DNA of 64,000 nt, from the NCBI GenBank assembly GCA_018398815.1, contig CM031628.1, forward strand, positions 13,232,894 through 13,296,893. Direction: 5' to 3'. Shown here one piece after another: positions 32,613 to 45,900 of this stretch (the first letter of the stretch is position 1; every line of letters begins with the position of its first letter). The notes beneath the pieces were generated by a model, which did no database searches, had not been told where the DNA came from, and saw only the letters and a list, made by a program, of their open reading frames with translations. The DNA is from Conus ventricosus. Lineage: Eukaryota > Mollusca > Gastropoda > Neogastropoda > Conidae. The position numbers and the translations under genes were made by a program.

Positions 32613-34406
32613 TTTCACTGAACTCTAAGCCGGCCGTAAAAAAAACACAACCCTCCCACAACTAAACCCATTAAACACATAACAACCGCCACACCAGAAC
32701 TGACAATAAAACAATTATATTCCCGACCAACAATCACTGACCGAAACCTCCTTATATTCGTCTCAGACCCCCCAGCCTGAGACACACGAAGGTTACCTTA
32801 CTGCCAAGGCCGCCCCAACAGTTTATTTAACCCCTTTTCCAGTCACGGTGTTGCAGTGTTTCCCAGATCCGCAGATTACACATAGCATACATACAAATCA
32901 CTTTTATTTTTTTCCCAACACCAATCCTTCCCCAAAGAAAAAAAACAACAACCAAACTATACAAACATCACTTAACTATATCCATTTACCATATAAATCA
33001 CTGCGCAACATTCGCCCCTTCAGTCATACCCTTTTTAATCACCATCCATCCTTCATGTACGCACAACCAAAACCAATGTCCTTTCGGGTATTCAATGTCA
33101 CACACACAAAAAAAAACAAAAAAAAAACAAAAACCATCCACACGACGACAATGTACTGTCTCACGAACGAGCGACAACGACGTGACCGGTGACGCGAGAA
33201 CGAACCTGCCAGCCGAAGACGAGAATACACAACAGTAAACACAACCAGGCTTTCCCCCACAACAGTGGAGTCACTGCACCGGCGATAACAGCCAGCGGTG
33301 AGGACACACTAACGGACGACCCGAGACGACAGCGCCCGGTGACAGTGGACACATCTGGCCTTTACATCATTGGAGTCACAGCACCGGTCGATAATCAGCA
33401 GCGGTGACTCGAGCACTGACTGGCGACACAGCGACAGCGTACCAGTGACAAGTGACACACTGGCTTCCCACATCAGTGGAGCACAGCACCGCGATAAACA
33501 GCACAGCGTGACAACACAGAGGCGACACAGACGACGTGGCACCAGCTACGGCACAGCAGCAAAGGTGACAAACCACAATCGGCCTGGCTGAACGGCCCCT
33601 ACGGCAGATTAAAACGCAAAAGGTTGAAGCACGTACGGGGAAAGGGCTGTGACAACCGCCGCCCAGCAGGTGGGGATGCAGGAAGGAAACGTTCAGGCAC
33701 CAGCGACACCACCGTACAGACCAAGGACAGGAATGCCCGCAACTGGCCCGACCACAGCCCCCCGACTAAGCAGGCCCCTGATCCAGCCTGTGTACCGGCC
33801 ACATGATGGGGGAATTTGCGCCCTCACCTGCCACAAAACACGAACGATGACAACAACTGCGGCCTGGCCACCCCCACCTGAACCTCAGGGTCCGCCAGCA
33901 CACAGAAACACAGATGACTTGCACGGCCCAAGAGAACCACACGCTCACGAGGGCCGCTCACCATGTCGACCGAAGTTGGACCCACAGCACAAACTCTGGC
34001 ACCAAGACAAAAGCCCAACTGCTCTCACCTAGGACTATGACCGAAGTATAGCCACCCCCGGCCCCCACCAAACTTTAAACCGTTGACTCAGCACTCACTC
34101 CTTGCACGTTCTGAAACCTCTACACACATTCACGTGCAACGGTAACTCCACACACACAAAAGCAAAGAGACGAAGCTAACCCCCTCTCTATCCCCACACT
34201 TATCCTTTCCCTGCCTGGCCTGGTGGCAAACGCACACCCAGTATAGAATGTAACAACAGTTATCCCACACCTCCCCACCATTCTTCTGAACCCAACAACT
34301 ACCATATATGCCCGGTAAGCAACACCCCCATCGTGGAATGAGCCACGATCGATACAGAGCCGTCGGCGCGTCTGTACGAATTCCGCGCTGATACAGATCG
34401 TGGACA
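32613..34406 (-). repeat. Left LTR (3' LTR of the minus-strand element)
   Basis: Aligned along its length with 37,645-39,463. Shared landmarks include CTAAGCCGG near the left end, CCCTCCCACAAC, CAATAAAACAATT-like sequence, three ~108-bp tandem subunits at about 33,262-33,580 (GATAACAGC...GGTGA...CGACACAGACGAC) and GCGTCTGTACG with CCGCGCTGATACAG near the right end. Numerous indels separate the two LTRs. Because the region is noisy these cannot be used to date the insertion. Confidence 0.87.
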
Positions 34407-34600
34407 AATTTTATTTAACCCCCCCCCCCTGCCAAAGAATTTAACCACAAACTTGTTTTTTGTTAAAATCAACAAATCACGACTACACCGATCGAACTAT
34501 TAACCCGTCCTGCCAAGATTTAAACCACAAAACTTGTTTTTTTTTTTTTAAAATCAACAAAATCACGACACACCGATCGAACTATTAACCCTCCTGCCAA
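34407..34600 (-). repeat. Putative polypurine tract and an ~80-bp tandem duplication beside the left LTR
   Basis: On the minus strand a G-run (AGGGGGGGGG) followed by TTAAATAAAATT abuts the LTR end at 34,406, in the polypurine-tract position. Next to it, 34,432-34,511 and 34,512-34,592 are two copies of an ~80-bp unit containing CACACCGATCGAACTATTAA. Confidence 0.7.
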
Positions 34601-34849
34601 GGTCTCACATCGCTATCCTGTTGAACCCCTAGCGCGCCATACCCAACGAACTTCCTCTCCAATTCAATCACATCCGAGTCACCTCGACTTCCGGGAACAA
34701 CAACCATGAACTCACCTCATTAACGTCTTATGAAATAATCATCCGCCGACATTACTCCACGACCTGGTTTAGTTCCATGGCCGAGGCATCTTCCCATCTC
34801 GTCCGGACCCAGTGCCTCCCCCTCCAGGGACCCCGCGACCCTTGGTGGT

Positions 34850-35762
34850 GTTGCTGCACTGGTGGCGCTGCTCGCAGGTCCGAGAGCCTCCAATTCCACC
34901 GACCTCTGACATGCCAGACAAGATTGGGCAATAACGACAGAAAATCAGCGCACTCCCCTGGCCAGTAAAAGTTTCCCAAACACACCGATCCTTATTCTTT
35001 GGCTGCTCCCAGGTGACCAGACATCGACTGTCGTGCCCCAGAGCCATCACAGACAACGAAACTCAACTGGAACAGACACCTGGGTGACGTTTTCTTCCCC
35101 GTGGCCCACGATACCTCCTCATCATCACTTCCAGCCTTCCTGAAAATATGGGAACCTGTCCGTACTTTGTCGGGAAAACGGTCCCTGCTGGCAAGCCTCT
35201 CACGCCTACTGAACGTGTCATCCCTGACCGTGCAACGGGTCAACCTCTCTGAGTGACAACCATCACCGTCTCCTTCCACCGGTAGAGGAAACACCCCTTG
35301 CCTGTCCTTCTTCCTCTGGGCCCTGGTCACTACAGCACTGACCAGTGTGGGGTCAGCATACACGGTTAACTCTCGACCATCCCCGAATCTCCTTCTTACC
35401 TGTCAAAGTTCCCTACAAGCACTCTCCACCACGGCTGACCATAACTAACACCTCTATCCAGCCTTGGAAAAATGTGACAGCATCCACGACGGCCACTGGC
35501 AACAAACCTGGCACTTTAGACGACGCCAAGAACCACCGGTACAGACTCACCTTTTAGGCCCACTCGAGACCAGCCTCTCCGAAACGACGGAAAATTCCAG
35601 CTCCGGTGTCCGCGAAATGCATTGCGGATCCCCACTGACCGTAACCACACACGAGGGTTGTACACTTGGTATACAAAAGGTCCACATAAGGTGGGCACTG
35701 CTGACCCGTGCACTCCTCCATACTCCAACAGCGTGTAACCCACAGGGTTCAGGACACCACTA
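34850..35762 (-). pseudogene. Protease and integrase zinc-binding remnant of the LTR element
   Basis: On the minus strand the aspartic-protease active site DTGAGI lies at about 35,593-35,610, followed in a shifted frame by SVVSERLVSSG. Further on, YADPTLVSAVVTRAQ at about 35,317-35,360 marks the end of the protease region in gypsy-type elements. Then come the integrase HHCC zinc-binding residues: SGHLGAAK near 35,010, FYWPG near 34,965 and SCLACQRS near 34,915, each in a different frame. Between VVTRAQ and GHLG there is no reverse transcriptase. After CQRS the sequence no longer resembles integrase, so the catalytic core is missing. Frame changes may be sequencing error or true decay. Confidence 0.72.
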
Positions 35763-35869
35763 GCAACATGGCCCGGCTATCCTCAATTGTAACACAAGTC
35801 CATCAGAGACCTCGGATTTGCGCCAATTCTCTCCCCGCCATTTCTGAACTTTCAGGGCAACTGACCTGG

Positions 35870-36900
35870 CCGTGGTCTCCCTCCTTGACTTTCTTAGGGT
35901 CCCTATCAGCTGGAATTCTCTCCTCCTGGACCGATCCGCTTAGCCTCCTAGCCCATGCGTTTGGCCTCAGCCAGCACAGTGGCTTCTCTAGCTCCCTCAT
36001 CAGCCGTCTGAGGACATTTCCGCTTCACCTCCACCGTGAACTCTGGATTAAGGAGCTGGAAGAATTTGCTCATGTAGGATCAGATCCTTGACATCCTCCA
36101 CATCCGTTCTCAATCTCCCTGCTGCTGTGCACCACAAGGAAAACCCAGCGCCTCCATTGTTTTGTGCGTAGGCAGCTGACCAAAAGTCGCAGGCAGCATC
36201 GCGTTTAGCGCTCACCGACCGAAACTTCTTCCTAAAGCCTCTGCGTCCAGGCGAAAGTGCTTAAACAGAAGCGCTTTTAACCGCCGTATAGGACCGCTAA
36301 TTCCTCCGCACTGAGTCGCATGGAATCGCTTCCCTTGCCTTCCCTCGAAGAACTCGATCGACGAAGGGCCACGACGTCTGGGACCAATTGCACACTCAGC
36401 GACTCGCTCAAAGTGTGCAATAAACGTATCCCCATCGTCACCATCACCTAAGGGATCTAGGTGGACGAGCTTTGTCTCTCCTAACCCTCGATTATACGCT
36501 CACGGACTTGCCTCTCCTACAACCTGAATCTCTCTCAAGGTAAACTCCCTCTTCCTGGCCTCCCTTTCTTCTGATTCCACCCGACTCTGTCGAATCCACT
36601 CCTCCTCCTCCCGTCTCCCTTTTGCCTAAGCTGCCTCCGGCAAACCTTCAGGTCCAATTCAAACTCTCGGTCTCTTCTCTTCCTCCACATCCTTCCGTTG
36701 CTGATCGAAATTCCCGCCTCCTCCTCACGGCGCCGTCCTCTCTTCCCTCATCCGTCTGTTGCTGTCAATTCCATCTCTACCTCATCCATCTGTTGCGCCT
36801 ACCAGTCAGCCTCAGTAAGATCCTCTCTCTGTTCAACCTTAACCGAGTCCCGAAACAACCCGATCCAGACATCACCATCAGTCCTCATTTCTGACCTATC
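35870..36900 (-). pseudogene. gag remnant with a SCAN-like region
   Basis: Minus-strand frames include a charged Glu/Arg-rich stretch (RVESEEREARKREFTLREIQ near 36,540), IAHFERVAECAIGP near 36,405, FRLDAEGFRKKF near 36,245 and FTVEVKRKCPQTADE near 36,020. The last two correspond to the capsid C-terminal region of Gmr1-like gag proteins, the group from which the vertebrate SCAN domain is thought to derive (literature knowledge). Gag would form the particle that packages element RNA. Several frameshifts interrupt it. No intact start codon was identified. Confidence 0.65.
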
Positions 36901-37624
36901 CTGCCAAACTGGCGATACAGCTCAGTCACATCCATGTCAGCCCATCAGACACAGTGCCCCTAGCATCTTCTCAGCTTGACTTCCAGAGTCTTGCCATGAC
37001 GTCCTCTGGTTTGTACGAGGTTAGCCCCTAGTATGACGAGGCTTGACGTACCGACCCTACCCAACACACACACAATCCATACCCTTAGACAATTCTATCC
37101 AAACCCTCGACTCACCTCCGCTGGCTCCACTCTTCAAAGTGGAACGTCCTCTCAAAGTATGGGCAAAACCCAACCTGCCACACCCGACACACTCCACAGT
37201 AGATTCTACGCCCCACAACACGATAACTAGGCGAACACTTCCTACCGCTATCCAGCCCCTGGGAAAAGCAGGTGTAATTTGCTAAGTCACCATTCCCTGA
37301 AAACCGCCCAAAACGCCCCACTAAATGCTCTGACAATTTTTTTTTTTTTTGTATTTTTTAAAAACCAACACTATAAAGCACCACTATCCAGATCTAAACA
37401 CACAGCACCAACACTTACTACCAGCATTAAGTGTTTCCTGTCTACCGCCTGGAAAACATAATGCTAACAGGAACACTAACAACCTTCCTCGCCTTATAGG
37501 GAACGCTCCCTCCAAACATCTGACCACTAACTACCGAGCACACGACAGGACATGGACCAACACACCCCCCTTCCGACCCTCCTATACTACCTTCCACCTA
37601 CCCAACACAACTTCCCAAGTGGTA

Positions 37625-37641
37625 TCTCCGCATCTCCACCA
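37625..37641 (-). promoter_or_regulatory. Candidate primer-binding site
   Basis: On the minus strand, three bases inside the right LTR end the sequence reads TGGTGGAGATGCGGAGA. Starting with TGG (complement of tRNA CCA) and lying directly beside the LTR fits a tRNA primer-binding site. I could not assign the tRNA. Confidence 0.5.
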
Positions 37642-37644
37642 TAT

Positions 37645-39463
37645 TGTCACGAACGCTAAGCCGGACTTAAAAAAAAACAAAACCCTCCCACAACAACCCA
37701 TAAACACATACACCCAAAACCAGAACGACAATAAAACAATTTTAATCCCGACACAACAATCAATGACCGGAAACTTCTATATAATCGTCTCAGACGCCCA
37801 GCCTGAACACACGGTTCCTAACGGCCAAGCCGCCCCAACCAGTTATTTAAACCCCTTTTCTCCAGTCACGGTGTGCATGTTTCCCAGATCCCCCAGATTA
37901 CACAATACATAATCCAAATCACTTTTTTTTCCCCCACACCAATTCCCCAAATGAAAAAAAACAACAACCAAACTATACTAACTCACTTACTAAATCCAAT
38001 TTTAACCATATACTTCACTGCATCAAACATTCCCCCATCAGTCATACCCTTTTAATCACCATCCATTCCTTCATGTATAACGCACATCCAAAACCCAATA
38101 TCCTTCGGGTGTTTCAATTCACACCACACAAAAAAACCCAAACAAAAACAAAAACCAAGCCACACACCGACAATGTTGAACTGACCTCACGACGACGACA
38201 ACGAACTGAGACAGGGACCAGGACGAACAACCTCCTCCGAATACGAGAAACACAACAGTTAAACACAACCGGCTTTCACAACAGTGGAGTCCATCAGCAA
38301 CAACCCGGCGATAACAGCAGCGGTGACACCACTAAAACGGCGACCCACTACGACAGCGCCCGGTGATCAGTGACACACAGGCCTTTACACAGTGGAGACA
38401 CAGCACGGCGATAACAGCAGCGGTGACACACTGTGACGGCGACACAGACTACGAGCGACCAGGTGACAGTGAACACACTGGCATCCACATCAGAGGAGTC
38501 ACAGCACCGGCGAATAACAGCAGCGGATGACACACTGAGCGGGCGACACAGACACAGTGGCCCCAGTCTACGGCATCCCGCAGCAAAGTTACACCCCAAC
38601 TGCCAGGCTGTACATGCCCTGTCGGCTGGGTAGGAAAAATGCAAAGGGGTTGGCGCACCGGACGGGAACGGGCTGGGACAACCGTCCTGCACAGCAAGGG
38701 TGGGAGTGGCAGGAAGTACTTTCCGGCCCTGCGACGACCACCGGACATTCAAAGGACAGGACTGCCCGCAACTGGCCGTCCCCTAACCACCCCGACTAAG
38801 CTGCCCTGGATTCGTCGCCAGGTGAACCCGGGCCACAGGATGGTTGGAATTGCGCCTCACGCAGGCCCACAACAACGAACGATGAACCACACTGCGGCTG
38901 GCCCACCCCAGCACCTGAACCTCAGGGTCCAGCACACAGAAACACAGATGACTTGCACGGCCAATAGGCACACGTCTCACGAGGGCCGGCTCAACCATGT
39001 CGACCATAAAAAAAAGTTGGACCCACAGCAACAAACGCTGGAACCAAGACAAAAGCCCAACTGCTCTTCACCACGACTTGACCGATTTAGTGATAGCACC
39101 CCTGACCCCACACACACTTTAAAGCCTGATGACTCAGCACTCACTCTTGCTGAGGTTTCTGACTCTACAACACTTACACAGCAACGGGACTCCACACGAA
39201 CACAAAACAGAGACGAAGGCTAACCCACCTCTCTCCACACTATCCTTTCCCGTGCCCTGTGCCTGGTATCAAACGCACACCCAGTATATGAATGTTAACA
39301 TACAGGTATCCAACACCCCCCACCATCTTCCTGAACCCAACAACTACCATATATGGCCCCGGTAAGCCTAACACCCCCATCGAGGGAATGGAGCCAAGAA
39401 TCGATACAGACATGAGCCGTCGACGCGTCTGTACGTTTTTCCGCGCTGATACAGCTCGTGACA
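37645..39463 (-). repeat. Right LTR (5' LTR of the minus-strand element)
   Basis: Starts TGTCACGAACGCTAAGCCGG and ends CTCGTGACA. It contains the same three ~108-bp tandem subunits (about 38,270-38,570) as the left LTR. As the 5' LTR it would contain the element's promoter, but no convincing TATA box was identified. Confidence 0.88.
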
Positions 39464-39468
39464 GAAAG

Positions 39469-39938
39469 AAGCAACACCCACAAAAAACATGGAAAAGCAC
39501 CAGAAAGACAAAAGGACTGAATGACAAGTTGGCAGAACACATGAAATGACTCTCCTAACAGACTGAGCAGAACATATATATCACCATTCCCCAGGAAATG
39601 GATAGGAGGGTTAGGGGGGAAGAAAGGGGCGGATGAGAAAAGACTACCTAAACAGCTGATCCACGTTATAACCAGCAGCGGTGGGCAGCTACTTGCCTTT
39701 CTGCTGTAAGCCAGCCATTCACAGTAAAAGGCGAGATGTCCTAAATAAGGAACTTCTAATTACAGAACAGAAGCATAACGCGTTTTATCTATTATTATTC
39801 TTTCTTTTTAAACCTTTTGTGTCATTTATTCATTTCATTCAATTATTTATTCGGTTTCAGATTTATACAAATGCCAACCAAAAACGATGCCCAATATCAG
39901 TGATAAAAAATTTTTGGTAGCTGAACCAGTTGAAATTC
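39469..39938. other. Single-copy flank between the LTR element and copy B
   Basis: No gene recognised. At 39,939 the sequence becomes colinear with position 1 of the window, so this stretch is probably what lies left of locus A as well. Confidence 0.45.
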
Positions 39939-42900
39939 ACAGAAGAATGTCTGCTGTTTCTGAAGCAGCATGTTTCAGCTCAAAAACAACAATGTCTACA
40001 AATGACTGAATTAATCAGAGAAGGCAGGAGCAGTGTTCGTGACAAGACAGGCCAGACAGGCCGTACAAGAGAAGAAGAACACCAGCCATGATCACAACAG
40101 TGATGACAACATTTCTGTCTGACAAAAGGTGACATGAGGACATATCAAGAGTATTAAGCATATTCTGTTGAGATGAAGAAAAAAAAGGTAAGCTTCTACC
40201 TGTATTCGAAGTCATATACAGACAATTCACCTATACATTGAATGTCCCAGATATGTACCTTTTCATGACAGTACCTCCTTACCATCTATGGGTGCTTTCT
40301 AAGCTTGCTACAGTGCAGTGTACCAGGATAACTTTGTGCTTTCTGGCCACGGCAGGAGTGAACAAGTGCAAGAGTAACTTTTCGCTTTCTTTCCTGTATT
40401 TCTTCAGTCTTTGTTTTCTATCCCTGTCTCATCTTCACACTGTTGACTTATTAGTCGTCAACCACAGTGCAGGCCTCCAAGGTGGTACAGGAACTGCTCT
40501 AAAGGCCAGGTGAAGACAGTGCCATTCCTGGTCTCCCCAGCACCCTTCGGGTTAGGGTATTTATTTTCTTTTCTCTTTTTTCTCAGGTTCAGTTCCAAGA
40601 TTCTCTACCCGCCCCTTGAGCAAGATGTTCTTTTTGTCTCAAACACACACCAATAATTCACAATCTGCACACACAGAATGTTCACAGTGGGACTCTGACC
40701 TGAAAACACACCTCTGAAGCAAAACCAAAATGAACATGAGCAGCGTCATGATGACGTAACAAACCATTACTCACAACTCTCCTGGTTTACAGCTTTTCAT
40801 ACAGGAATTTTTCATTAGCACACAATGGAAATGAGTGACTCAATAGCATAGCTGAGCACCACTGTTTGTAGCGAGAATACCTGTTTCTGTATCGAAATTA
40901 AAGAACAAAACCCAATTTACACACAAACACGTCTTTCAAACACTGGCTTGTTTACATGAATACCTATATCTGAACCTAAAAAATGAACAAACCGCTGCTT
41001 TATTATATGTAATAAACTCCTTTCCGTATCTGAACTTTTTAAAAAAAATCTCTAGATTATTACATTATAAGCGTTTGTATCTGTACCTGAAATAAGCAAA
41101 CCACGCTTTGCGTAACACAAATACCTCAATTCAAAATCGAATTCAACAAACCACGTCTTTTTATTACACGAATATCTGTATCTGTACCTGCATCACTACA
41201 AACTCCTGTTTGACAACCTACAAATACCATTTTCACATCTGACATCACCAATCTCTCCATTTATTCACAATACCTGTTTCTTAACGGAAATCAACAAAAA
41301 CTGTGTTTTAACAGAATACCATTTCTATATTTTAAAAATCAACAAACTGCTAGTTCATACCACAACACCTGTGTCGTAGTTCTGAAGTTAACAGACTGGT
41401 TTATATTCCATGAATTCCTCTTATGTACCTGAGAACCAGCAAACCACTGCTTTATTATACAAAAACCCTTTCTCCTACCTAAAACAACAACCATGTTTAA
41501 TTACAAACACCCATTTTTTTAACCTGAAACCAATATGAACACAGGATTATTACACAAAAACCCTTAAATGTATCTGACACCAAAAATCACTGGTTTATTA
41601 AACAAAAACCTTTAGATGTACCAGAAACAACAAATTAAATTAATTTAATCAACAAAAACCCTTGTAAGTCCCTTCCCACCAACAAATTACAGGTTTTGTG
41701 TACAAACACCCTTTTATTACATGAGACCATCAAATTACTGGTTTATTACACAAAAAACCCTTATATATGTAACCTGAAATCAACTTGGTTTAAATGGCAT
41801 GAAAACGCCGTTTCTGACCTTAAATCAACACATCACCTGACTGTGGGTGAAAACTAAACTATACAACCGTATTTTACCAGTGAAACGACCAGATCGACAA
41901 TATGAACAAAAAACACTGCCTTTTCTGTGTCCAAACGCTGTTTCAATATGAGTAACAATATTATATGATTGGTTAAAGTATAACCCTGTTTTCAATCTAA
42001 TTTATGAAACTAATACATACCAGTTTTGTACACAAATACCTGATATAATATGTGTAACAATACATATACGTTTGTTGTGTGATACCTGAATTAAATATGA
42101 TGTAAACAATAAATATAATTTTGTTGTGTGAATACCTATTTATAGTGTAACAAAAAATATAAAGTTTGTTGTGGAATACCTGATTAATATTTGTAACAAT
42201 ACATATAAGTTTGGTTGTGTGATACCTGATTTAATATGTTACCAATACAAATAATATTGTTGTGTGAAATACCTGATTCAAAATGGTAACGTGACATGAA
42301 AGTTTGTTACACACATAACCCTGATTCAATATTTAACAATACACCCCAGTATGTTTACACCAATCACCTGATTTAACATTGTAACAATACCTATCAGTTT
42401 GTTGTGTGAATACCTGATTCAATATGTGTAACAATTACATATAAGTTTGTTGAGTGGAAAACCTGATTCAATATGTGTAACAATACATATAAGTTTGTTG
42501 TGTTAATCACCTGATTCAATATGTGTAACAACACATATACTTTGGTTGTGTGAATACTTGATTCAATATGTTAACAATAGCATATAATTTTGTTGGATGA
42601 ATACCTGATCCAATATGTGTAACATTACAAATAAGTTTGTTGTGTGCTAACTGAATCAATATGTTACCAATACAGATGTTTGTTGTGTGAATACAGATTC
42701 AATATGAGTAACAATACAGATAAGTTTGTTGTGTGAATACCTGAAATCAATATGTGTATCAATACATATAAGTTTGTAGATGTGAAGACCCGATTGCAAA
42801 ATGTGTAACAATACAAATAAGTTTGTTGTGTGAATACCAGCAATAATATGTGTAACAAACAAATCAGTATGTTTTGTGAATACCTATTCAATATGTGTAA

Positions 42901-45900
42901 CAATACATCTAAGTTTTTGTGTGACACTATGATTCAATATGTGTAACCATACATATAAGAATTAGTTGTGTGAATACCTGAATCAATATGAGTAACATTA
43001 CATATAAGTTTGTTTTGTTAATAACCCGATTCAATAATGTGTAATTCATTACATATAAGTTTTGTTGTGTGAATACCTGATTTAATATGTGTAACAAAAC
43101 ATATAAGAAATGTTGGTGGTGTGAATACCTGATTCAATAATTGTACCGAATTACATATAAGTTTTGTATGTGTGAACACTTGATTTAATAATGTTAAACA
43201 ATACATATAAGTTTGTGATGTGAATACCTGATTTCAATATGTGAAACATTACATATAAGTTTTGTTGTTTGAATACCCGATTCAATAGTGTAACCTACAT
43301 AAAAGTTTGTTGTGTGAATACCCCTATTCATATGTGTAACATTACCTATACGTATGTTGTGTGAATACCTGATACAATCTGTGTGAACATTACACAAAGT
43401 TTTTGTTGAGTGAATACCTGATTCAATATGTGTACATTACATAAAGTTTTTGTTGAGTGAAAACCCGATTCAATAGTTAAACATTACATATAGTATGTTG
43501 TGTGAATACCTGATTCAATATGTGTAACATTACATAAAAGTTTGTTGTTGTGAATACCCGATCATATGTGTAACATTACATATAAGTTTGTTGTGTAATA
43601 CCTATTCAATCTTGTAACAATACATATAATTGTTGTGTGAATTACATGATTCAATAGTGTAACAAAACATATACGTTTGTTGTGTGATACCGATTTCAAT
43701 AGTGTAACAAAACATATAATTTGTTGTGTGAATACCTGATACAATATGATGTAACAATAGATAGAATAGTTGTGAGAATACCTGATTCAATATGTGTAAC
43801 AGTACATGTAAGTTTTGTTACACACATACCTGATTCAAATGTTAAACCAAAAAACACTGGTTGTTTGTGTAATATGTGTTACAGAGGCACGAGCAGTAAA
43901 ACATGAGCTGGTTTGTGTAATATGAGTTTCAGTATATGTAACTATCAACAGAGGTTTGGTTGTGTAAAGGGCAGTTTCTGAAACTGAAATGATTCCCCTT
44001 AGGTCTAATACCCTACTATAACATTATCAATAACACCATCATACAACAATCACCACTGATTATAAGGCAAAACATTTCAAAATGCAATCAACACTTTTAA
44101 CTACTATGTTTCTTTCTTTTCTTTTCTTTAGTTTTGTTTGTTTTGTTTCTGTTTTTGTTGTTTCTGATGCTACAACACTTAACTTATTTAGAGCACAAGA
44201 CAAATTTATGAAGCTAGGGTTCTGTTAACACACACACACACAACACACCACACACACATCACAACACACACACACACCCATTCACACACACCCACAACCA
44301 GAAAAAACGAAATTGTCTCCCAAATTTGCATGAAAAAATGTAGCAGTGAATGTGACTTGGCATGCCTCAACCTTTTAGGCTTTTGAATGTTTTCGAACTG
44401 ACCCGTGGTCCAATGACTTCACTGTAATTTGACAATCCTGCCAACTAGTGAACACCTGGTGTAGAACAGGAAGGCCCCCACGATCAGCGCACACAGATGA
44501 TCCGACCAGAGGAGAACGATGGCAAAAGTCTTCCATCTATTGGGCTCAGGCTTACCCATAACAAACAACAGTCACGTATCAACTCTCACTTGTCTCTTTA
44601 ACCTTTTTTTTTTTTTTTTGTTGCTTCAGTAATCCTGTCGGTGGGTGTTCTAAACCCCCCATGCTCAATCCCGACAGCTCTTCTGCAGCCCATGTCTAGG
44701 TCAGTCTAGCCTCAACACCGAACATACACACGGAGTCATAAACATCAGATCATGATACCCAACACAGGAAAAACCAACACGTCATCGTCCACTACGCCTC
44801 CTACTGATGACCAATAACTGCCAAACTGCAGAGCCAGCATGAGCGATACACCTCCGTACTGAAGGACGCCAGCCATGTCCTGTCGACAGCAAACCCCATG
44901 AACGGCCTGCACTGACGACTGACTCGCTTCTGTCATGAACTTGGTGAGAAACAAAACGTGAAGTCACCAAGTCCACATGGCGTTGGAGGGCCTTCAGAAT
45001 TTAACTTTCTTTTCACCAAGTTTCAGTGAAAATGAGGACGATTCAGATGATGCAACAGAGATCCAATTCTGGTCTCAAACAAATGAACAGGGTTTGACAG
45101 CCTGGTGTACCAAGCTTTCTTTTGTATTATAATCCATGTATCACCAGGCTGAGATATACAGACACCTGCACCCCTGGTCAGGAAATGTTTACCCACACTC
45201 TTTAGACAGCACAAAGTGGTAGAAACATACTTGTAGGTTCCAGTCTGCAATTCAAGCCCCCCACTACAAAATTTCTGGTAGGAAGCCCGTCTGGGCTTGA
45301 CGATACATCACTGCAAATAATCTCCTAAAAATTCTCTCTTTATGGGACTCACTTCCATGACCTTGTGGCCCACAACACTGTTGACAGTAACCACGGCATC
45401 ACCGTACTGATGGAACACAGCCACCGACTTGCAGCCCTACTGTTAGCACCAAGGAAATGTCAACAAGTCGGTCTATATCAAGGGGAGTGTTCAATGAGGC
45501 GTGATGGCCAACTCCTAGTACATCCAACCACACACTGGACATCAACCAACACACCGCTACATCTACCACACACCACTACATCAACCAACACACCACTACC
45601 TCTACCAACCCACCACTTCCTCTAACCAACACATTGGAATATCTACCCAACACACCACTAACATCTACCAACACAACGGTACATCAACCAACGACATGGT
45701 ACATCTACAACACACCCCTACATCTACCAACACACCGCTACATCTACCAACACACCACTACATCTACCAACACACCGCAACATCTACCAACACAACCGCA
45801 AACATCTACCAACACACCACTAATCTACAAAACGACACCGATACATCAACACAACACACCCGCTACATCTGCCAACACATCGGTACATCAAACCCACACA

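Larger units (their letters stand above)
32608..39468 (-). mobile_element. Complete LTR retrotransposon insertion (Ty3/gypsy, Gmr1-like), TSD GAAAG
   Basis: Two direct repeats of about 1.8 kb (32,613-34,406 and 37,645-39,463) enclose 3.24 kb of interior, and the whole is flanked by GAAAG at 32,608-32,612 and 39,464-39,468. LTR ends are TGTCACGA and TCGTGACA, an 8-bp inverted repeat, seen perfectly in the right LTR. Coding remnants run on the minus strand: gag, protease, integrase zinc-binding domain. An A/T-C tract beside the left LTR would be the polypurine tract, and a TGG-starting candidate primer-binding site lies next to the right LTR. Reverse transcriptase, RNase H and the integrase core are not found. 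The integrase zinc finger follows the protease after only about 200 residues, which fits the Gmr1-type order (integrase before reverse transcriptase). The element was mobile at the RNA level and inserted by integrase. Its sequence is error-rich. Confidence 0.85.
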
